This document shows, piece after piece, positions 26,107-35,510 of a stretch of 50,969 nucleotides of DNA. Position 1 is the first letter of the stretch. Every line of letters starts with the position of its first letter. Origin of the DNA: Lachnospiraceae bacterium (GTDB taxonomy: Bacteria > Bacillota > Clostridia > Lachnospirales > Lachnospiraceae); contig JAILLY010000051.1 of the NCBI GenBank assembly GCA_024692905.1, positions 1 to 50,969 on the forward strand. Direction: 5' to 3'. The notes under the pieces are model-generated. The model had not been told where the DNA came from and did no database searches. It saw only the letters and a list, made by a program, of their open reading frames with translations. The translations under genes were made by a program, and so were the position numbers.

Positions 26107-26853
26107 TTATGCATTAACGATCTGGCCGAAGTCGGGCTTGAGTGAAGCACCGCCGATGAGTCCGCCGTCTATGTCGGGCTTGCTTAAAAGCTCCGCCGCA
26201 TTGGCTGCGTTCATCGATCCGCCGTACTGTATACGGACTGACTCTGCCGTAGGCGCATCATAAAGCTCGGCGATATAATCACGGATGAGCTTGCATACTT
26301 CCTGGGCCTGGTCCGCGGTTGCGGTCTTGCCGGTTCCGATAGCCCAGATGGGCTCGTAAGCTATAACAAGGTTCTTGACCTGATCGGCACTGAGGCCTGT
26401 AAGATCCCACTTGATCTGTCTCTTGATCCAGTCAGCATATACGCCTGCCTCACGGAGCTCAAGGCTCTCGCCGCAGCAGAGGATAGGTGACAGACCTGCT
26501 TCAAAGGCCTTCTTGACCTTCTTGTTTATGAGGATATCGTTCTCGCCGAAGATGTCCCTTCTTTCGGAATGGCCGATGATGATATACTTAACGCCCGCAT
26601 CCTTGAGCATCGGAGCGGATATCTCGCCGGTGTATGCACCCTTGTCTTCAATATAGAAGTTCTGGGCTCCGAGGTTAACGTTCGAACCCTTGATGGCTTC
26701 CGCAACGGGGCAGATGTCGATCGCGGGAACGCAGTAAACAACATCAACGTCATCATTCTTTACAAGATCCTTAAGAGTGTTTACAAGTTCTATGGCTTCG
26801 GAAGGGGTCTTGTTCATCTTCCAGTTGCCGGCTATGATACGTCTTCTTGACAT
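26107..26853 (-). CDS. tpiA: Triose-phosphate isomerase
   Basis: Glycolytic enzyme interconverting dihydroxyacetone phosphate and glyceraldehyde 3-phosphate. 248 residues, normal length. Catalytic residues are Lys12 (GNWKMN), His95 (IIIGHSERR) and Glu167 ([11 protein letters not shown]); the phosphate-binding [10 protein letters not shown] and GGLIGGASL loops are intact. The start ATG follows AAAGGAGAAAAATC. It lies 79 nt downstream of pgk, with a small AAAGACG/CGTCTTT hairpin (26885-26903) in between, and ends at a strong terminator, so pgk and tpiA form an operon. Confidence 0.97.
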   Translation of the reverse strand: MSRRRIIAGNWKMNKTPSEAIELVNTLKDLVKNDDVDVVYCVPAIDICPVAEAIKGSNVNLGAQNFYIEDKGAYTGEISAPMLKDAGVKYIIIGHSERRDIFGENDILINKKVKKAFEAGLSPILCCGESLELREAGVYADWIKRQIKWDLTGLSADQVKNLVIAYEPIWAIGTGKTATADQAQEVCKLIRDYIAELYDAPTAESVRIQYGGSMNAANAAELLSKPDIDGGLIGGASLKPDFGQIVNA

Positions 26854-26932
26854 GATTTTTCTCCTTTATATTAACTTGCAGACTAAAGACGCTTAACGTC
26901 TTTCGTTCGCTGCATACTGTTTCTCAGATATC

Positions 26933-28165
26933 CTACTTATCGTCAGCCGCATAAACACCCGGAAGTTCCTTACCCTCAAGGAACTCAAGTGATGCGCCGC
27001 CGCCTGTTGAGATGTGGCTCATCTTGTCGGCGAATCCAAGCTGGTTGCAGGCTGCCGCGGAATCACCGCCGCCGATGATCGTCGTGGCATCGGTCTCGGC
27101 AAGAGCCTTGGCTACAGCGATCGTTCCCTTTGCAAGAGTGGGATTCTCAAATACACCCATGGGTCCGTTCCAGACAACGGTCTTGGCTGACTTTACCGCA
27201 TCAGCGAAGAGTTCCTGGGTCTTGGGACCTATATCAAGACCTTCCATATCAGCCGGGATAGCCTTGGAATCAACATAGGTTACATCGATGGGGCCATCAA
27301 TGGGATCCGGGAATGACTTTGCAATACCGGTATCTATGGGAAGAAGGAGCTTCTTGCCCAACTTGGAAGCCTTCTCCATCATCTGCTTGCAGTAATCAAG
27401 CTTCTCGTCATCAACGAGTGACTTACCGATCTCATAACCCTGTGCCTTTAAGAAGGTGAATGCCATGCCGCCGCCTATGATAAGAGTGTCGGCCTTCTCA
27501 AGGAGGTTATCGATAACGTTGAGCTTATCGGCAACCTTGGCACCGCCTAAGATCGCAACGAAAGGACGAACGGGATTCTCAACGGCGTTGCCGAGGAAAT
27601 CGATCTCCTTCTGCATAAGGTATCCGACTGCGTTTGTGCCGCCCTTTTCGGTGATGTACTTGGTAACTACGGCTACGGAAGCATGTGCCCTGTGAGCCGA
27701 TCCGAATGCATCGCATACATAGTCATCGGCAAGATCCGCAAGTTCCTTTGCAAATCCCTCGCCTGCCTTCTGGGGCTTGGTCTCCTCTTCGCCCCTGAAG
27801 CGTGTATTCTGAAGAAGGACTACATCGCCGTCCTTCATATCCGCTACGGCCTTGGTCGCATCGGCACCGGTAACGTTATAATCGGAAACAAAGTTGACGT
27901 TCTTGCCAAGCTTCTCGGAAAGTCTCTTTGCAACGGGTGCAAGGCTCTCCTTCTCGTTGGGTCCTTCCTTAACCTTGCCAAGGTGCGAGCACAGGATAAC
28001 CTTTGCTCCGTCACCGATCAGCTTATTGATCGTGGGAAGTGCTGCAACTATACGGGTCTCATCCGTGATCTCGCCGTTCTTTAAGGGAACGTTAAAGTCA
28101 CACCTTACCAGCACTCTTCTGCCCTTTGCGTTAAGATCGTCAACGCTCTTTTTGTTTAATGACAT
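26933..28165 (-). CDS. pgk: Phosphoglycerate kinase
   Basis: Makes ATP from 1,3-bisphosphoglycerate and ADP. 410 residues; shows [16 protein letters not shown] at the N-terminus, [11 protein letters not shown] substrate contacts, [16 protein letters not shown], the nucleotide site GPMGVFE and the glycine-rich [14 protein letters not shown] at 28165 is preceded by AAGGAGG with eight nt spacing; ten further upstream codons are not supported. Promoter at 28207-28235, tpiA downstream. gapA is about 3 kb away under separate control. Confidence 0.97.
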   Translation of the reverse strand: MSLNKKSVDDLNAKGRRVLVRCDFNVPLKNGEITDETRIVAALPTINKLIGDGAKVILCSHLGKVKEGPNEKESLAPVAKRLSEKLGKNVNFVSDYNVTGADATKAVADMKDGDVVLLQNTRFRGEEETKPQKAGEGFAKELADLADDYVCDAFGSAHRAHASVAVVTKYITEKGGTNAVGYLMQKEIDFLGNAVENPVRPFVAILGGAKVADKLNVIDNLLEKADTLIIGGGMAFTFLKAQGYEIGKSLVDDEKLDYCKQMMEKASKLGKKLLLPIDTGIAKSFPDPIDGPIDVTYVDSKAIPADMEGLDIGPKTQELFADAVKSAKTVVWNGPMGVFENPTLAKGTIAVAKALAETDATTIIGGGDSAAACNQLGFADKMSHISTGGGASLEFLEGKELPGVYAADDK

Positions 28166-28206
28166 TTGTATATCCTCCTTAATTATTATTTGCATCAGCG
28201 CATAAT

Positions 28207-28235
28207 ATTATATCACACTACCGTAAAGCTTGCCA
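28207..28235 (-). promoter_or_regulatory. Promoter of pgk-tpiA
   Basis: Minus-strand TGGCAA (28230-28235) and TATAAT (28207-28212), 17 bp apart, with an extended -10 (TGATATAAT). It is 42 nt upstream of the pgk start. Confidence 0.7.
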
Positions 28236-28245
28236 TACTATTTCA

Positions 28246-28286
28246 GAAACAGGGGACCAGGGGACGGTTCTGCGGTCCCCTGTTTC
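28246..28286. repeat. Dispersed palindromic element, copy 1
   Basis: GAAACAGGGGACC at the left and GGTCCCCTGTTTC at the right are perfect 13-bp arms around AGGGGACGGTTCTGC. It starts 8 nt behind the stop codon of the AAA gene. The core AGGGGACGGTTCTGCGG recurs at 36244 and in reverse at 48231. The hairpin may serve as a transcript end. Confidence 0.8.
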
Positions 28287-28294
28287 TTGCAGTC

Positions 28295-30430
28295 TTACAA
28301 TTCAAAATCACCTTCGATCAGCAGTGACATGTCCGCATCGGGTTCCGCGACAAGGCGGCGCGACTGGTTAAGGATGGCCTCCTCGACCTTGTTGCGGACA
28401 AGACGTCCGTTGCCGGCTTCACGCGCATCATTTAACTGGGTCGCGTTAAAGAAGTCAAGCAGCGGCTTCCTTGCACCTTCCTCTATCCTGTAACCCTTGG
28501 AGCCCGCAGTGATATCCGCGATCGCAAGAAGCTCCTCTCCCGTATAATCCGGGAAATCGATGATATTGGGGAAGCGGCTCTTAAGTCCGGAATTGGCCTC
28601 GAGAAAATCAGCCATCTCCTTTGAATAGCCCGCAAGTATGACTATGAGATCGTCCCGGTTATCCTCGATCGCCTTAACAAGGGTATCGATAGCCTCGAGG
28701 CCGAAGCTGTCCTCTTCACCCCTGTATAAGCTGTATGCTTCATCAATGAACAGAACACCGCCCAGGGCTGACTTTACCACCTGGTTTACCAGCGGCGCCG
28801 TATGTCCCACATACCTTCCGACAAGGTCGCCGCGGGACACTTCCACAAGCTGGCCACCCGAAAGTATGCCTATCGCCTTGAAGTAACGGCTGACTATCCT
28901 TGCTATCGTGGTCTTGCCCGTCCCGGGATTTCCGGTAAATATCATGTGTCTGTTGAGTTCGCCGGCCTTGAGTCCCTCCTCGCGGCGGCGTTTCTGAACG
29001 GCGTAGTATTCCTTGAGCCCGCGAATGTAATCCTTGATCTTCTCAAGTCCGACGATACGGTCAAGTTCCTTCTCGACCGCTTCGAGCTCGCCGCTGTAGT
29101 CCTCTTTGTCATAATCACTTAAGTTAAGCTTATCGTCTCCTGCGATGATCCGGGTACCTTCTTCATCATAGGAAAGCTTCACTTCCTCACCGGTAAAGTC
29201 ATCCCTCTCAAGCTTAAACTGCGCAAGCGCCTTAAGTGCATCCTCGTAGGCACCTATGACTCCGCCGAGCCCCCTGTTCTTCGAGGTGCAGGAAAGCGCA
29301 TATTTCCTAAATTCTTCATCTATCTCAAGCTTAAATCCGAGCTGCTTTGAGGCTCTTGCCTTAAGCTGCTCCTCCCTGTCGCTGCATATCTTCTTAAGTG
29401 CATCTTCGTCAAGCGTCCCCGTAATACAGATATCGCCGAGCGCATTCACGAACGGAGCACCCATGATATCGGCAAGCTTGCCTACCGGTTCGGTCCCGAT
29501 AAAGACAAGGTATTTGCCCACAGCCTTAAGCGACCCAACCGTCTTTCCGGCAAGGGCATTGGTCACTCCGACGAGCTGTCCGTTCTGCATGACATACCGC
29601 TCGCTCAACATGCTCTCACCCGTAGACACAAGGTCGCAGATCCGCCCGAGCATGGCCACGTTGCAGGAAGCAAAATTCTCAAACAGGATGACCGTCGACT
29701 TGCTGCTTAATGCACTGTAAAGATCCTGGATGAACAGCTTCTCCTCGGCAGCGGTGGGATACAGCGACAGATCCATCCTGTATACGCCTTCGTTTTGGAG
29801 AATCTTCCTATTATATAATATATCCGTAATGAGGTTTAGACTGTAGTGCCGTCCCGTGCAGGCCGGCCCGGATATGAATACGGAATTGAGCGCATCATCC
29901 GAATCCCTCTCGGAAACGAACGGCCTTTTGAAGGCTATGATGAGCTTCTTTATAAAGTCATCCTGGCCGAAGACCTTCTCCTTAAGTTCATCCGCCACGC
30001 CGTCAAAGCGCTTGAGGGCATCGGGGTCTTCAGTGATCCCTTTATCCACCGCGGCGCCGGAAGTATCCGGAGCCTGTGCTATAAAGTCAAAATCACTCTT
30101 TAAGTTCTTATTCAGTTCACTTAACGTTGCGTTTATATCCGCAGCGTTTGTGCTTACCGAGCTCTGAAGCCTTTCAAGGTCGGCCTTCGCGGCGTTTAAG
30201 TCAGCGGATGCCTGTTTTAACATACCGTCTGATGACTTTATCTCATCCGCACCCATGATCGGTGACAGGGGTTTCTGCCCGGTCTTTGCCTGCGTGATGA
30301 CCGAAAGATTGTCATACAGCGTTCCGCCGTACTTCTTCTGGCGCTTCTTGGCGGCTTCTATGTCCTCCACGCTGTAATTGGCGCGGTTTGTACCAAACAT
30401 TTTATTCATCTGTTCTTCGAAATCACTCAT
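28295..30430 (-). CDS. Two-module AAA+ ATPase (degenerate Clp-like module plus CbxX-like module)
   Basis: A 711-residue protein. Residues 1-150 are helical with a coiled-coil-like stretch (70-115). Residues 150-410 resemble a Clp-type AAA module (VFGQDDFIKKLIIAFKRP) but the P-loop reads GPACTGR (188-194), with arginine for the essential lysine, and the Walker B region is VILFENF, so ATP hydrolysis there is unlikely. Residues 455-700 are a CbxX/CfqX (EccA-like) module with intact GNPGTGKT (500-507), FIDEAYSLYRG (561-571) and a sensor region (ILAGYSKEMADFLEANSGLK) plus the SRF arginine finger. ATG at 30430 follows CGGAGCAGGCT. It lies alone between pgk and a divergent L,D-transpeptidase, so no substrate is suggested by context. 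Possible role: remodelling of a protein complex. Confidence 0.8.
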   Translation of the reverse strand: MSDFEEQMNKMFGTNRANYSVEDIEAAKKRQKKYGGTLYDNLSVITQAKTGQKPLSPIMGADEIKSSDGMLKQASADLNAAKADLERLQSSVSTNAADINATLSELNKNLKSDFDFIAQAPDTSGAAVDKGITEDPDALKRFDGVADELKEKVFGQDDFIKKLIIAFKRPFVSERDSDDALNSVFISGPACTGRHYSLNLITDILYNRKILQNEGVYRMDLSLYPTAAEEKLFIQDLYSALSSKSTVILFENFASCNVAMLGRICDLVSTGESMLSERYVMQNGQLVGVTNALAGKTVGSLKAVGKYLVFIGTEPVGKLADIMGAPFVNALGDICITGTLDEDALKKICSDREEQLKARASKQLGFKLEIDEEFRKYALSCTSKNRGLGGVIGAYEDALKALAQFKLERDDFTGEEVKLSYDEEGTRIIAGDDKLNLSDYDKEDYSGELEAVEKELDRIVGLEKIKDYIRGLKEYYAVQKRRREEGLKAGELNRHMIFTGNPGTGKTTIARIVSRYFKAIGILSGGQLVEVSRGDLVGRYVGHTAPLVNQVVKSALGGVLFIDEAYSLYRGEEDSFGLEAIDTLVKAIEDNRDDLIVILAGYSKEMADFLEANSGLKSRFPNIIDFPDYTGEELLAIADITAGSKGYRIEEGARKPLLDFFNATQLNDAREAGNGRLVRNKVEEAILNQSRRLVAEPDADMSLLIEGDFEL

Positions 30431-30499
30431 AGCCTGCTCCGTATACGGTTTATTTACCTGTCATTTTACCATATTTTTATAAAAAAAAGTATTTTATTG

Positions 30500-30528
30500 T
30501 TGATTTAACGCTGTTTAAAGGCTATCAT
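30500..30528 (+). promoter_or_regulatory. Promoter of the L,D-transpeptidase gene
   Basis: TTGATT (30500-30505) and TATCAT (30523-30528) with a 17-bp spacer, 54 nt upstream of the start. The other strand carries only a weak TAAAAT -10 for the AAA gene. Confidence 0.65.
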
Positions 30529-30581
30529 TTACACGTAAGATCATAAAAACAAAGGGTATAAAGTTTGGAAGGAGTTCTCTT

Positions 30582-31178
30582 ATGAAAAAGTTACTGAAGG
30601 CCTTATTCATGATGTCGGCTCTGTTTGTGATAGGCCTGCCCTGCAGGGTATTTGCGGATGAACCCGTGATCCTGCCGCCCGCATTACCGGCACTTGATGC
30701 GGCTCTTACCGCAGATCTGCTCGCTCAGCAGGCTGCTGCCGCCGCTGCCCTTCAAGCCGATCCGGCACTGCCGGCAGTTGTAACCCCGGAGCCCGTAGCA
30801 GCTCCCGGGCCTGTGCTCCCCACATATGTGGATGTCTGCATCGACACACAGACGATGGTGTATTATGAAAACGGTGTTCCGTTACTCATTTCTCCCGTTG
30901 TTACGGGAAGCCCCGGACGCGGCACCCCCAGAGGCGTATTTCAGATAAACAGCTGTGTTCCCGGAAAGTACCTCACGGGTCCCACATGGCATGTATGGGT
31001 AAACAGATGGATGCGTTTCTCCGGAAACTGCGGACTTCATGATGCCTCATGGCGCAAGCAGTTCGGCGGAGACATATATAAGAGGAACGGCTCTCACGGC
31101 TGCGTAAACCTTCCTCATGACATCGCGGTAGCGCTGTATGACAGGGTCGGGATAGGAACCGTGGTCATCGTTCACTGA
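30582..31178 (+). CDS. L,D-transpeptidase (YkuD domain), secreted
   Basis: Cell-wall enzyme that forms peptidoglycan cross-links or attaches proteins through L,D bonds. 198 residues: signal peptide 1-25 (cleavage near VFA-DEP), an alanine/proline-rich linker (about 28-80) and the YkuD catalytic domain with TYVDVCIDTQTMVYYENG opening, TGSPGRGTPRGVF, His153 (GLHDASW) and the catalytic SHGCVNLP (Cys174). The ATG follows GGAAGGAG with a suitable spacer. It is one of only two plus-strand genes, with its own promoter and a shared terminator with gapA. Confidence 0.93.
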   Translation: MKKLLKALFMMSALFVIGLPCRVFADEPVILPPALPALDAALTADLLAQQAAAAAALQADPALPAVVTPEPVAAPGPVLPTYVDVCIDTQTMVYYENGVPLLISPVVTGSPGRGTPRGVFQINSCVPGKYLTGPTWHVWVNRWMRFSGNCGLHDASWRKQFGGDIYKRNGSHGCVNLPHDIAVALYDRVGIGTVVIVH

Positions 31179-31232
31179 CCGGTAAACGAAACCAAACCGG
31201 TGATCCAAAACATAAAACATATGAACATACAA

Positions 31233-31260
31233 AAGGCCGGAAGCATTTGCTTCCGGCCTT
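31233..31260. terminator. Bidirectional terminator between the L,D-transpeptidase and gapA
   Basis: AAGGCCGGAAGC pairs perfectly with GCTTCCGGCCTT around ATTT. On the minus strand it is followed by TTTTG, on the plus strand by GATGTTTG, so it is best as the gapA terminator and weaker for the plus-strand gene. The two genes converge here. Confidence 0.88.
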
Positions 31261-31285
31261 GATGTTTGTATTGACTTAAAGTTTA

Positions 31286-32287
31286 TCAGCCAAGCTCAGC
31301 GAAGTACTTGATCGTACGAACCATCTGAGATGTGTAGCTGTTCTCGTTGTCATACCATGAAACAACCTGAACAAGATTGTCAGCGCCAACCATGGTCTGG
31401 GTTGCATCGAAGATCGAACCGTAGGTTGATCCAACGATATCGGATGAAACGATCTCATCCTCGTTGTAACCGAATGACTCTGATGAAGCTGCCTTCATTG
31501 CTGCATTGATCTCTTCCTTGGTAACGCTCTTCTCTACGGTAGCAACAAGGATCGTGGTTGAACCGGTAGGGGTGGGAACACGCTGAGCGGAACCGATGAG
31601 CTTGCCGTTAAGCTCAGGGATAACAAGGCCGATAGCCTTGGCAGCACCCGTTGAGTTGGGAACGATGTTGATCGCACCTGCACGAGACCTGCGAAGGTCA
31701 CCCTTCCTCTGAGGTCCGTCAAGGATCATCTGGTCACCGGTGTAAGCATGGATCGTGCTCATGATACCGGACTTGATCGTAGCGAGATCGTTAAGAGCCT
31801 TAGCCATGGGTGCAAGGCAGTTCGTGGTACATGAAGCTGCAGAGATGATCTTGTCATCCTTGGTAAGGGTCTTATGGTTAACATTGTAAACGATGGTAGG
31901 AAGGTCATTTCCTGCGGGAGCAGAGATAACTACCTTCTTGGCACCTGCATTGATATGAGCCTGAGCCTTCTCCTTGGACGTATAGAAACCTGAGCACTCA
32001 AGAACAACGTCTACGTCAAGTTCCTTCCAAGGGCAGTTATTTGCATCGGGCTCCTTATAGATCTTAAGGGTCTTGCCGTCAACAGTGATTGAATCCTCAC
32101 CTGCCGATACCTTATCAGCCAGAGCGTACTTACCCTGAGCGCTGTCGTACTTAAGAAGATGAGCAAGCATCTTGGGGGTGGTAAGATCGTTGATTGCTAC
32201 TACCTCGTATCCGGGAGCGCCAAACATCTGCCTGAACGCAAGACGACCGATACGACCAAAACCGTTGATTGCTACTTTTACTGCCAT
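31286..32287 (-). CDS. gapA: Glyceraldehyde-3-phosphate dehydrogenase, type I
   Basis: Oxidises glyceraldehyde 3-phosphate with NAD+ in glycolysis. 333 residues with the NAD-binding [14 protein letters not shown], the catalytic Cys153 in [12 protein letters not shown], His180 in [10 protein letters not shown], and the C-terminal [18 protein letters not shown] at 32287 follows AGGAGGAAAGAAAT. Its leader carries a palindrome close to the clostridial Rex operator, so control by the NADH/NAD+ ratio is likely. Monocistronic, with a terminator directly behind it. Confidence 0.97.
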   Translation of the reverse strand: MAVKVAINGFGRIGRLAFRQMFGAPGYEVVAINDLTTPKMLAHLLKYDSAQGKYALADKVSAGEDSITVDGKTLKIYKEPDANNCPWKELDVDVVLECSGFYTSKEKAQAHINAGAKKVVISAPAGNDLPTIVYNVNHKTLTKDDKIISAASCTTNCLAPMAKALNDLATIKSGIMSTIHAYTGDQMILDGPQRKGDLRRSRAGAINIVPNSTGAAKAIGLVIPELNGKLIGSAQRVPTPTGSTTILVATVEKSVTKEEINAAMKAASSESFGYNEDEIVSSDIVGSTYGSIFDATQTMVGADNLVQVVSWYDNENSYTSQMVRTIKYFAELG

Positions 32288-32314
32288 ATTTCTTTCCTCC
32301 TAATATATATATTG

Positions 32315-32334
32315 ATAGTTAATTATTTAACTAT
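32315..32334. promoter_or_regulatory. Rex-like operator in the gapA leader
   Basis: ATAGTTAATTATTTAACTAT is a palindrome with 8-bp arms and a 4-bp centre. The inner 18 bp differ from the clostridial Rex consensus TTGTTAA-N4-TTAACAA only at positions 2 and 17. A TATAAA-type -10 (about 32347-32354) lies just upstream in the direction of transcription, so the palindrome falls within the first 25 transcribed bases, a blocking position. Confidence 0.55.
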
Positions 32335-32383
32335 TCAGTACTAAATATTTTATACAATCCTTACGTAAAATACAAGTATATTT

Positions 32384-33232
32384 TCAAAAAAGGGGCAGGA
32401 ATTCGGGCCTTCGCTCTTTAAATATGCAGTAGTGCGTATATCCGAGTTCCTTAAGGAGTGACTCTGCCTTGTCAAATGCAAATGCAACACTGCCCGTAGT
32501 GTGTGCGTCCGAGCCGACCGTTATTATCTCACCGCCAAGTTCACGGTAACGCTTAAGTATCTCGCGGCTGGGATTGGGAGAATCACCCAGTTTACGGTAT
32601 CCTGCTGTGTTTATCTCTATTCCCTTGCCGTTCATGATAAGGCGTTTCAATATCTCGTCAAGTACATCCGCATAATCCTTATAGAAATAATCCTTATTCT
32701 TATTCGGGCCGTATCTTACTATATAATCTATGTGTCCGAAAATATCGTACCCGCTGAAAATGCATATACTCTCAAGGACCGCCTCAAAGTATGCAAGATA
32801 GGCCTCGTGTTCGCTCTTTCCTTCAAAATATTCGGGATAATATACGTCGATCCCGTTCACAAGATGCTGGGATGCTATGACAAAATCAAACGGATATTGG
32901 TTTACATAATCAATATTATGTTGAGCAAGGTGCGTCTGGCAGCCGTACTCTATCCCGAAACGGAGGTCGACACGGCCGGAATATGTGCCTTTAAGTTCCG
33001 TAAGATGTTTAAAATACGCATCCGTATCGACTTCAAAGGCGCTTAAGTCCTTTATATCAGGCGTTCCGTCCTCCTTTAAGGGAACGGCATCCTTGGGCCA
33101 GTCCTTATCCATATGCTCCGTAAAGCACATGTACTTAAGCCCCGCCTTTATGCCGGCCTCGATCTGCTGCTCCATCGGGGTCTGTGAATCCTCCGAATGA
33201 GAGGAATGCAGGTGGAAATCCGCTGTTATCAT
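32384..33232 (-). CDS. PHP-domain phosphatase, histidinol-phosphatase (HisK) family
   Basis: Metal-dependent phosphoesterase of 282 residues. Metal-binding motifs are HLHSSHSED at the N-terminus, FTEHMD, GIEYGCQ, an ASQHLVNG loop, GHIDYIVR and GSDAHTTG near the C-terminus, in the order of the HisK/HisJ type histidinol phosphatase. The last step of histidine synthesis before oxidation is the expected role, but no other his gene is nearby, so a different phosphate ester is possible. ATG at 33232 follows GCGGAGG. It lies 26 nt downstream of the cysteine desulfurase gene and may be cotranscribed with it. Confidence 0.85.
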   Translation of the reverse strand: MITADFHLHSSHSEDSQTPMEQQIEAGIKAGLKYMCFTEHMDKDWPKDAVPLKEDGTPDIKDLSAFEVDTDAYFKHLTELKGTYSGRVDLRFGIEYGCQTHLAQHNIDYVNQYPFDFVIASQHLVNGIDVYYPEYFEGKSEHEAYLAYFEAVLESICIFSGYDIFGHIDYIVRYGPNKNKDYFYKDYADVLDEILKRLIMNGKGIEINTAGYRKLGDSPNPSREILKRYRELGGEIITVGSDAHTTGSVAFAFDKAESLLKELGYTHYCIFKERRPEFLPLF

Positions 33233-33258
33233 GTTATACCTCCGCTGGTTTTATGTAT

Positions 33259-34458
33259 TTAACAAATGCATTTACGTATGGCTTCGATCAGTATATCCGC
33301 CTCTTCTTCCGTGTTGTCTTCGTTCATTGAGATCCTTACCGTCGAATCCGCGGCCGCCCTGTCAAGTCCGATCGAGGATAAGACATGCGACATGCTGTCA
33401 AGGGATGATGAACATGCCGAGCGTCCCGATATGCAGATGCCCTGCATTCCGAGCCTTACAATAAGTTCCTCTGCGTTGATGCCCGGAAGAGTCAGGCTTA
33501 TAAACCCGGGCAGGCGCTCCCCTGTTCCGTTTATGATCGCAGGTTCGCGGGTGACTTTTCCTGCAGTAAAAAATCCCGCTTTATCAAGCTTCCCCATAAG
33601 GTATCCGTCAAGTTCAAGGCGTCTTGCAAGGTCAGCCTCCATGTGTTCGTGATGCCGCAAAGCCGCAGCTGCCATACCCGTTATCGCCGCGACATTCACC
33701 GTACCGGCCCTGCGGCCCGTTTCCTGTCCGCCGCCATGCATAAAGGGCTTAAGGCCGGTCCTCTTGTCCGCATATAAAAAACCCGCACCCTTGGGGCCGT
33801 TGAACTTATGCGCTCCGGCCGAGAGCATGTCTATGTTCATGGCCTTAACGTCCATCGGGATATGTGCATACGACGCGACCGCATCCGTATGGAAGAGTAT
33901 CCCGTGTTCATGAGCGACTCTTCCCGCTTCCGCGACCGGGTTCAGCGTCCCCAGTTCATTATTTACGGTCATAAGGGAGATAAGGACGGTATCTTCGTTT
34001 ATCAGCCTCTCTATGCTGTCCGCGGATACATGCCCCGTTGAATCAGGCCTTGCGAAACTTACGCTGCAGCCGTGTCTTTCAAGCCACCTGCAGGTTTCGG
34101 TCACCGCATGATGTTCAAAGAGCGAAGTTATTATATGCGGCTTCTTTATCACCCGGCCGTTACGTGTATATCCGCCGGAAAGCACGAGCTCAGCAGTTCC
34201 CTTAAGCGCCCAGTTATCGGACTCGGTGCCTCCGGAAGTAAAATATATGCTCCCCGGATCCGCCCCGATCGTGCCGGCGATCTTCTTCCTGGCACCGGTA
34301 AGTGCGCGCCTTGCATTATCCGCAGCCTCATAGATGCTTCCCGGATTAAAGTGATCCTCCTTAAGGAAAGGGAGCATGGCTTCGAATGCTTCATCACAAA
34401 GCCGCGTGGACGCGGCGTTATCCATATATACGATCCTGTGTCCTTTGGTCTGTGCCAA
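33259..34458 (-). CDS. Cysteine desulfurase, NifS/IscS family
   Basis: PLP enzyme that takes sulfur from cysteine for iron-sulfur clusters or thio-modified tRNA. 399 residues; PLP lysine in SAGAHKFNGPKGAGFLY, the active-site cysteine in CISGRSACSS, and the N-terminal strand IVYMDNAAST. That strand requires the upstream start, a TTG at 34458 with GAGG eight nt before it; the later ATG at 34425 would cut the first strand. The short loop holding the cysteine followed by SS suggests the NifS-like group. No scaffold gene (IscU) or tRNA thiolase is adjacent, so its sulfur acceptor is not clear. A terminator lies just before it. Confidence 0.88.
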   Translation of the reverse strand: MAQTKGHRIVYMDNAASTRLCDEAFEAMLPFLKEDHFNPGSIYEAADNARRALTGARKKIAGTIGADPGSIYFTSGGTESDNWALKGTAELVLSGGYTRNGRVIKKPHIITSLFEHHAVTETCRWLERHGCSVSFARPDSTGHVSADSIERLINEDTVLISLMTVNNELGTLNPVAEAGRVAHEHGILFHTDAVASYAHIPMDVKAMNIDMLSAGAHKFNGPKGAGFLYADKRTGLKPFMHGGGQETGRRAGTVNVAAITGMAAAALRHHEHMEADLARRLELDGYLMGKLDKAGFFTAGKVTREPAIINGTGERLPGFISLTLPGINAEELIVRLGMQGICISGRSACSSSLDSMSHVLSSIGLDRAAADSTVRISMNEDNTEEEADILIEAIRKCIC

Positions 34459-34472
34459 GCCGAAATCCTCAT

Positions 34473-34502
34473 AAAAAGAGGCTCATCCCCTCGGATGAGC
34501 CC
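34473..34502 (-). terminator. Terminator overlapping the xerD stop codon
   Basis: GGGCTCATCC pairs with GGATGAGCCTC around GAGG, then TTTTT. The xerD stop TGA is inside the right arm. Transcription would normally end here, directly before the ribosome site of the desulfurase. Confidence 0.85.
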
Positions 34503-35367
34503 TGTTATATACCTCGCGGATATGATTGTGGTTCATTGACGCATATATCTGCGTCGTCGATATATCGGAATGCCCCAGCATCTCCTGCACCGATCTTAAG
34601 TCGGCGCCGTTCTCGACAAGATGTGCCGCGAACGAATGCCTCAGCGTATGCGGCGTGATATCGGCATCGATACCGGCCTTCTTGGCGTAATGCTTTATCA
34701 GCTTCCAGAAACCCTGACGGCTCATATGCTGGCCCGAGCAGTTTGCAAACAGCAGATTGCTCGATTTATCGCTTACCATCGCTTCCCTGGATGTCTTTAA
34801 ATACTTGGCGAGTGCATCCCTTGCGGCATTCCCGAACGGAATGACTCTTTCCTTGCTGCCCTCCGAGCATAAAAGATAACTCATCTTGAGGTTAACGTCA
34901 TCAACCTTTAAGTTGATGAGTTCGGTCACCCTTATACCTGTCGCATACAGAAGCTCGAGCATCGCCTTGTCGCGTATATCCTTGGGAGAATCACCCCTGG
35001 GCTGCTCAAGCAGCTTGACCACTTCCTCGGTGGTGAGTATCTCGGGATACTTCTTCTCGATCTTGGGTGCCTTAAGCAACAGCGACGGATCCTTTGATAC
35101 CTTATCCTTCGAATAAAGATAATGGAAAAATGCCTTGATCGATGCGATGCTTCTGGATACGCTGGAAGGCTTGGCGCCTCCTTCAAGCATACCCTCGATA
35201 TATGTCCTGAGCTGTTTCTCGTTTACGGCCGATACATCGCTGATGCCCGACCCGTTCAGATAAGCAGCCAGTTTCTTAAGATCCCTCTGATAGGACTGCT
35301 CGGTATTCAACGAGGCCTTCTTGACATTATGTAAATAGGTTATGAATTCGCTTATAGCCTGTTCCAT
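34483..35367 (-). CDS. xerD: Tyrosine recombinase of the XerC/XerD type
   Basis: Site-specific recombinase that resolves chromosome dimers at dif. 294 residues, the length of XerD, with an N-terminal core-binding domain (1-105) and a C-terminal catalytic domain holding Arg146 (ATGIRVTEL), Lys172, His240 and Arg243 (HTLRHSFA), His266 (MLGHSDIS) and the nucleophile Tyr275 (TQIYAS). It has no phage or transposon genes around it, in keeping with a housekeeping role. ATG at 35367 has only a weak AAGGG ribosome site. Promoter at 35430-35458. XerC versus XerD cannot be settled by eye. Confidence 0.9.
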   Translation of the reverse strand: MEQAISEFITYLHNVKKASLNTEQSYQRDLKKLAAYLNGSGISDVSAVNEKQLRTYIEGMLEGGAKPSSVSRSIASIKAFFHYLYSKDKVSKDPSLLLKAPKIEKKYPEILTTEEVVKLLEQPRGDSPKDIRDKAMLELLYATGIRVTELINLKVDDVNLKMSYLLCSEGSKERVIPFGNAARDALAKYLKTSREAMVSDKSSNLLFANCSGQHMSRQGFWKLIKHYAKKAGIDADITPHTLRHSFAAHLVENGADLRSVQEMLGHSDISTTQIYASMNHNHIREVYNRAHPRG

Positions 35368-35429
35368 AAATAATTAATAGACCCTTCCATCCATAAAAAA
35401 ACGCTGGATTTATCTACCAGACAATAACT

Positions 35430-35458
35430 ATTATAATCAGATATCCGGTGAAAAGCAA
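35430..35458 (-). promoter_or_regulatory. Promoter of xerD
   Basis: TTGCTT (35453-35458) and TATAAT (35430-35435) on the minus strand with a 17-bp spacer, about 60 nt upstream of the start codon. Confidence 0.75.
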
Positions 35459-35510
35459 TCGCAATTTTCCCCGAAAAATCAAGCGTTGCGGCCATTTGAA
35501 ACCACGGACG

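Noticed and set aside
28246-28286. Insertion-sequence end or CRISPR repeat
   Set aside because: No transposase, no target duplication, no spacers; copies lie singly behind stop codons.
34483-35367. Phage or integrative-element integrase
   Set aside because: Length, motifs and housekeeping surroundings fit XerD; no phage, excisionase or att sites nearby.
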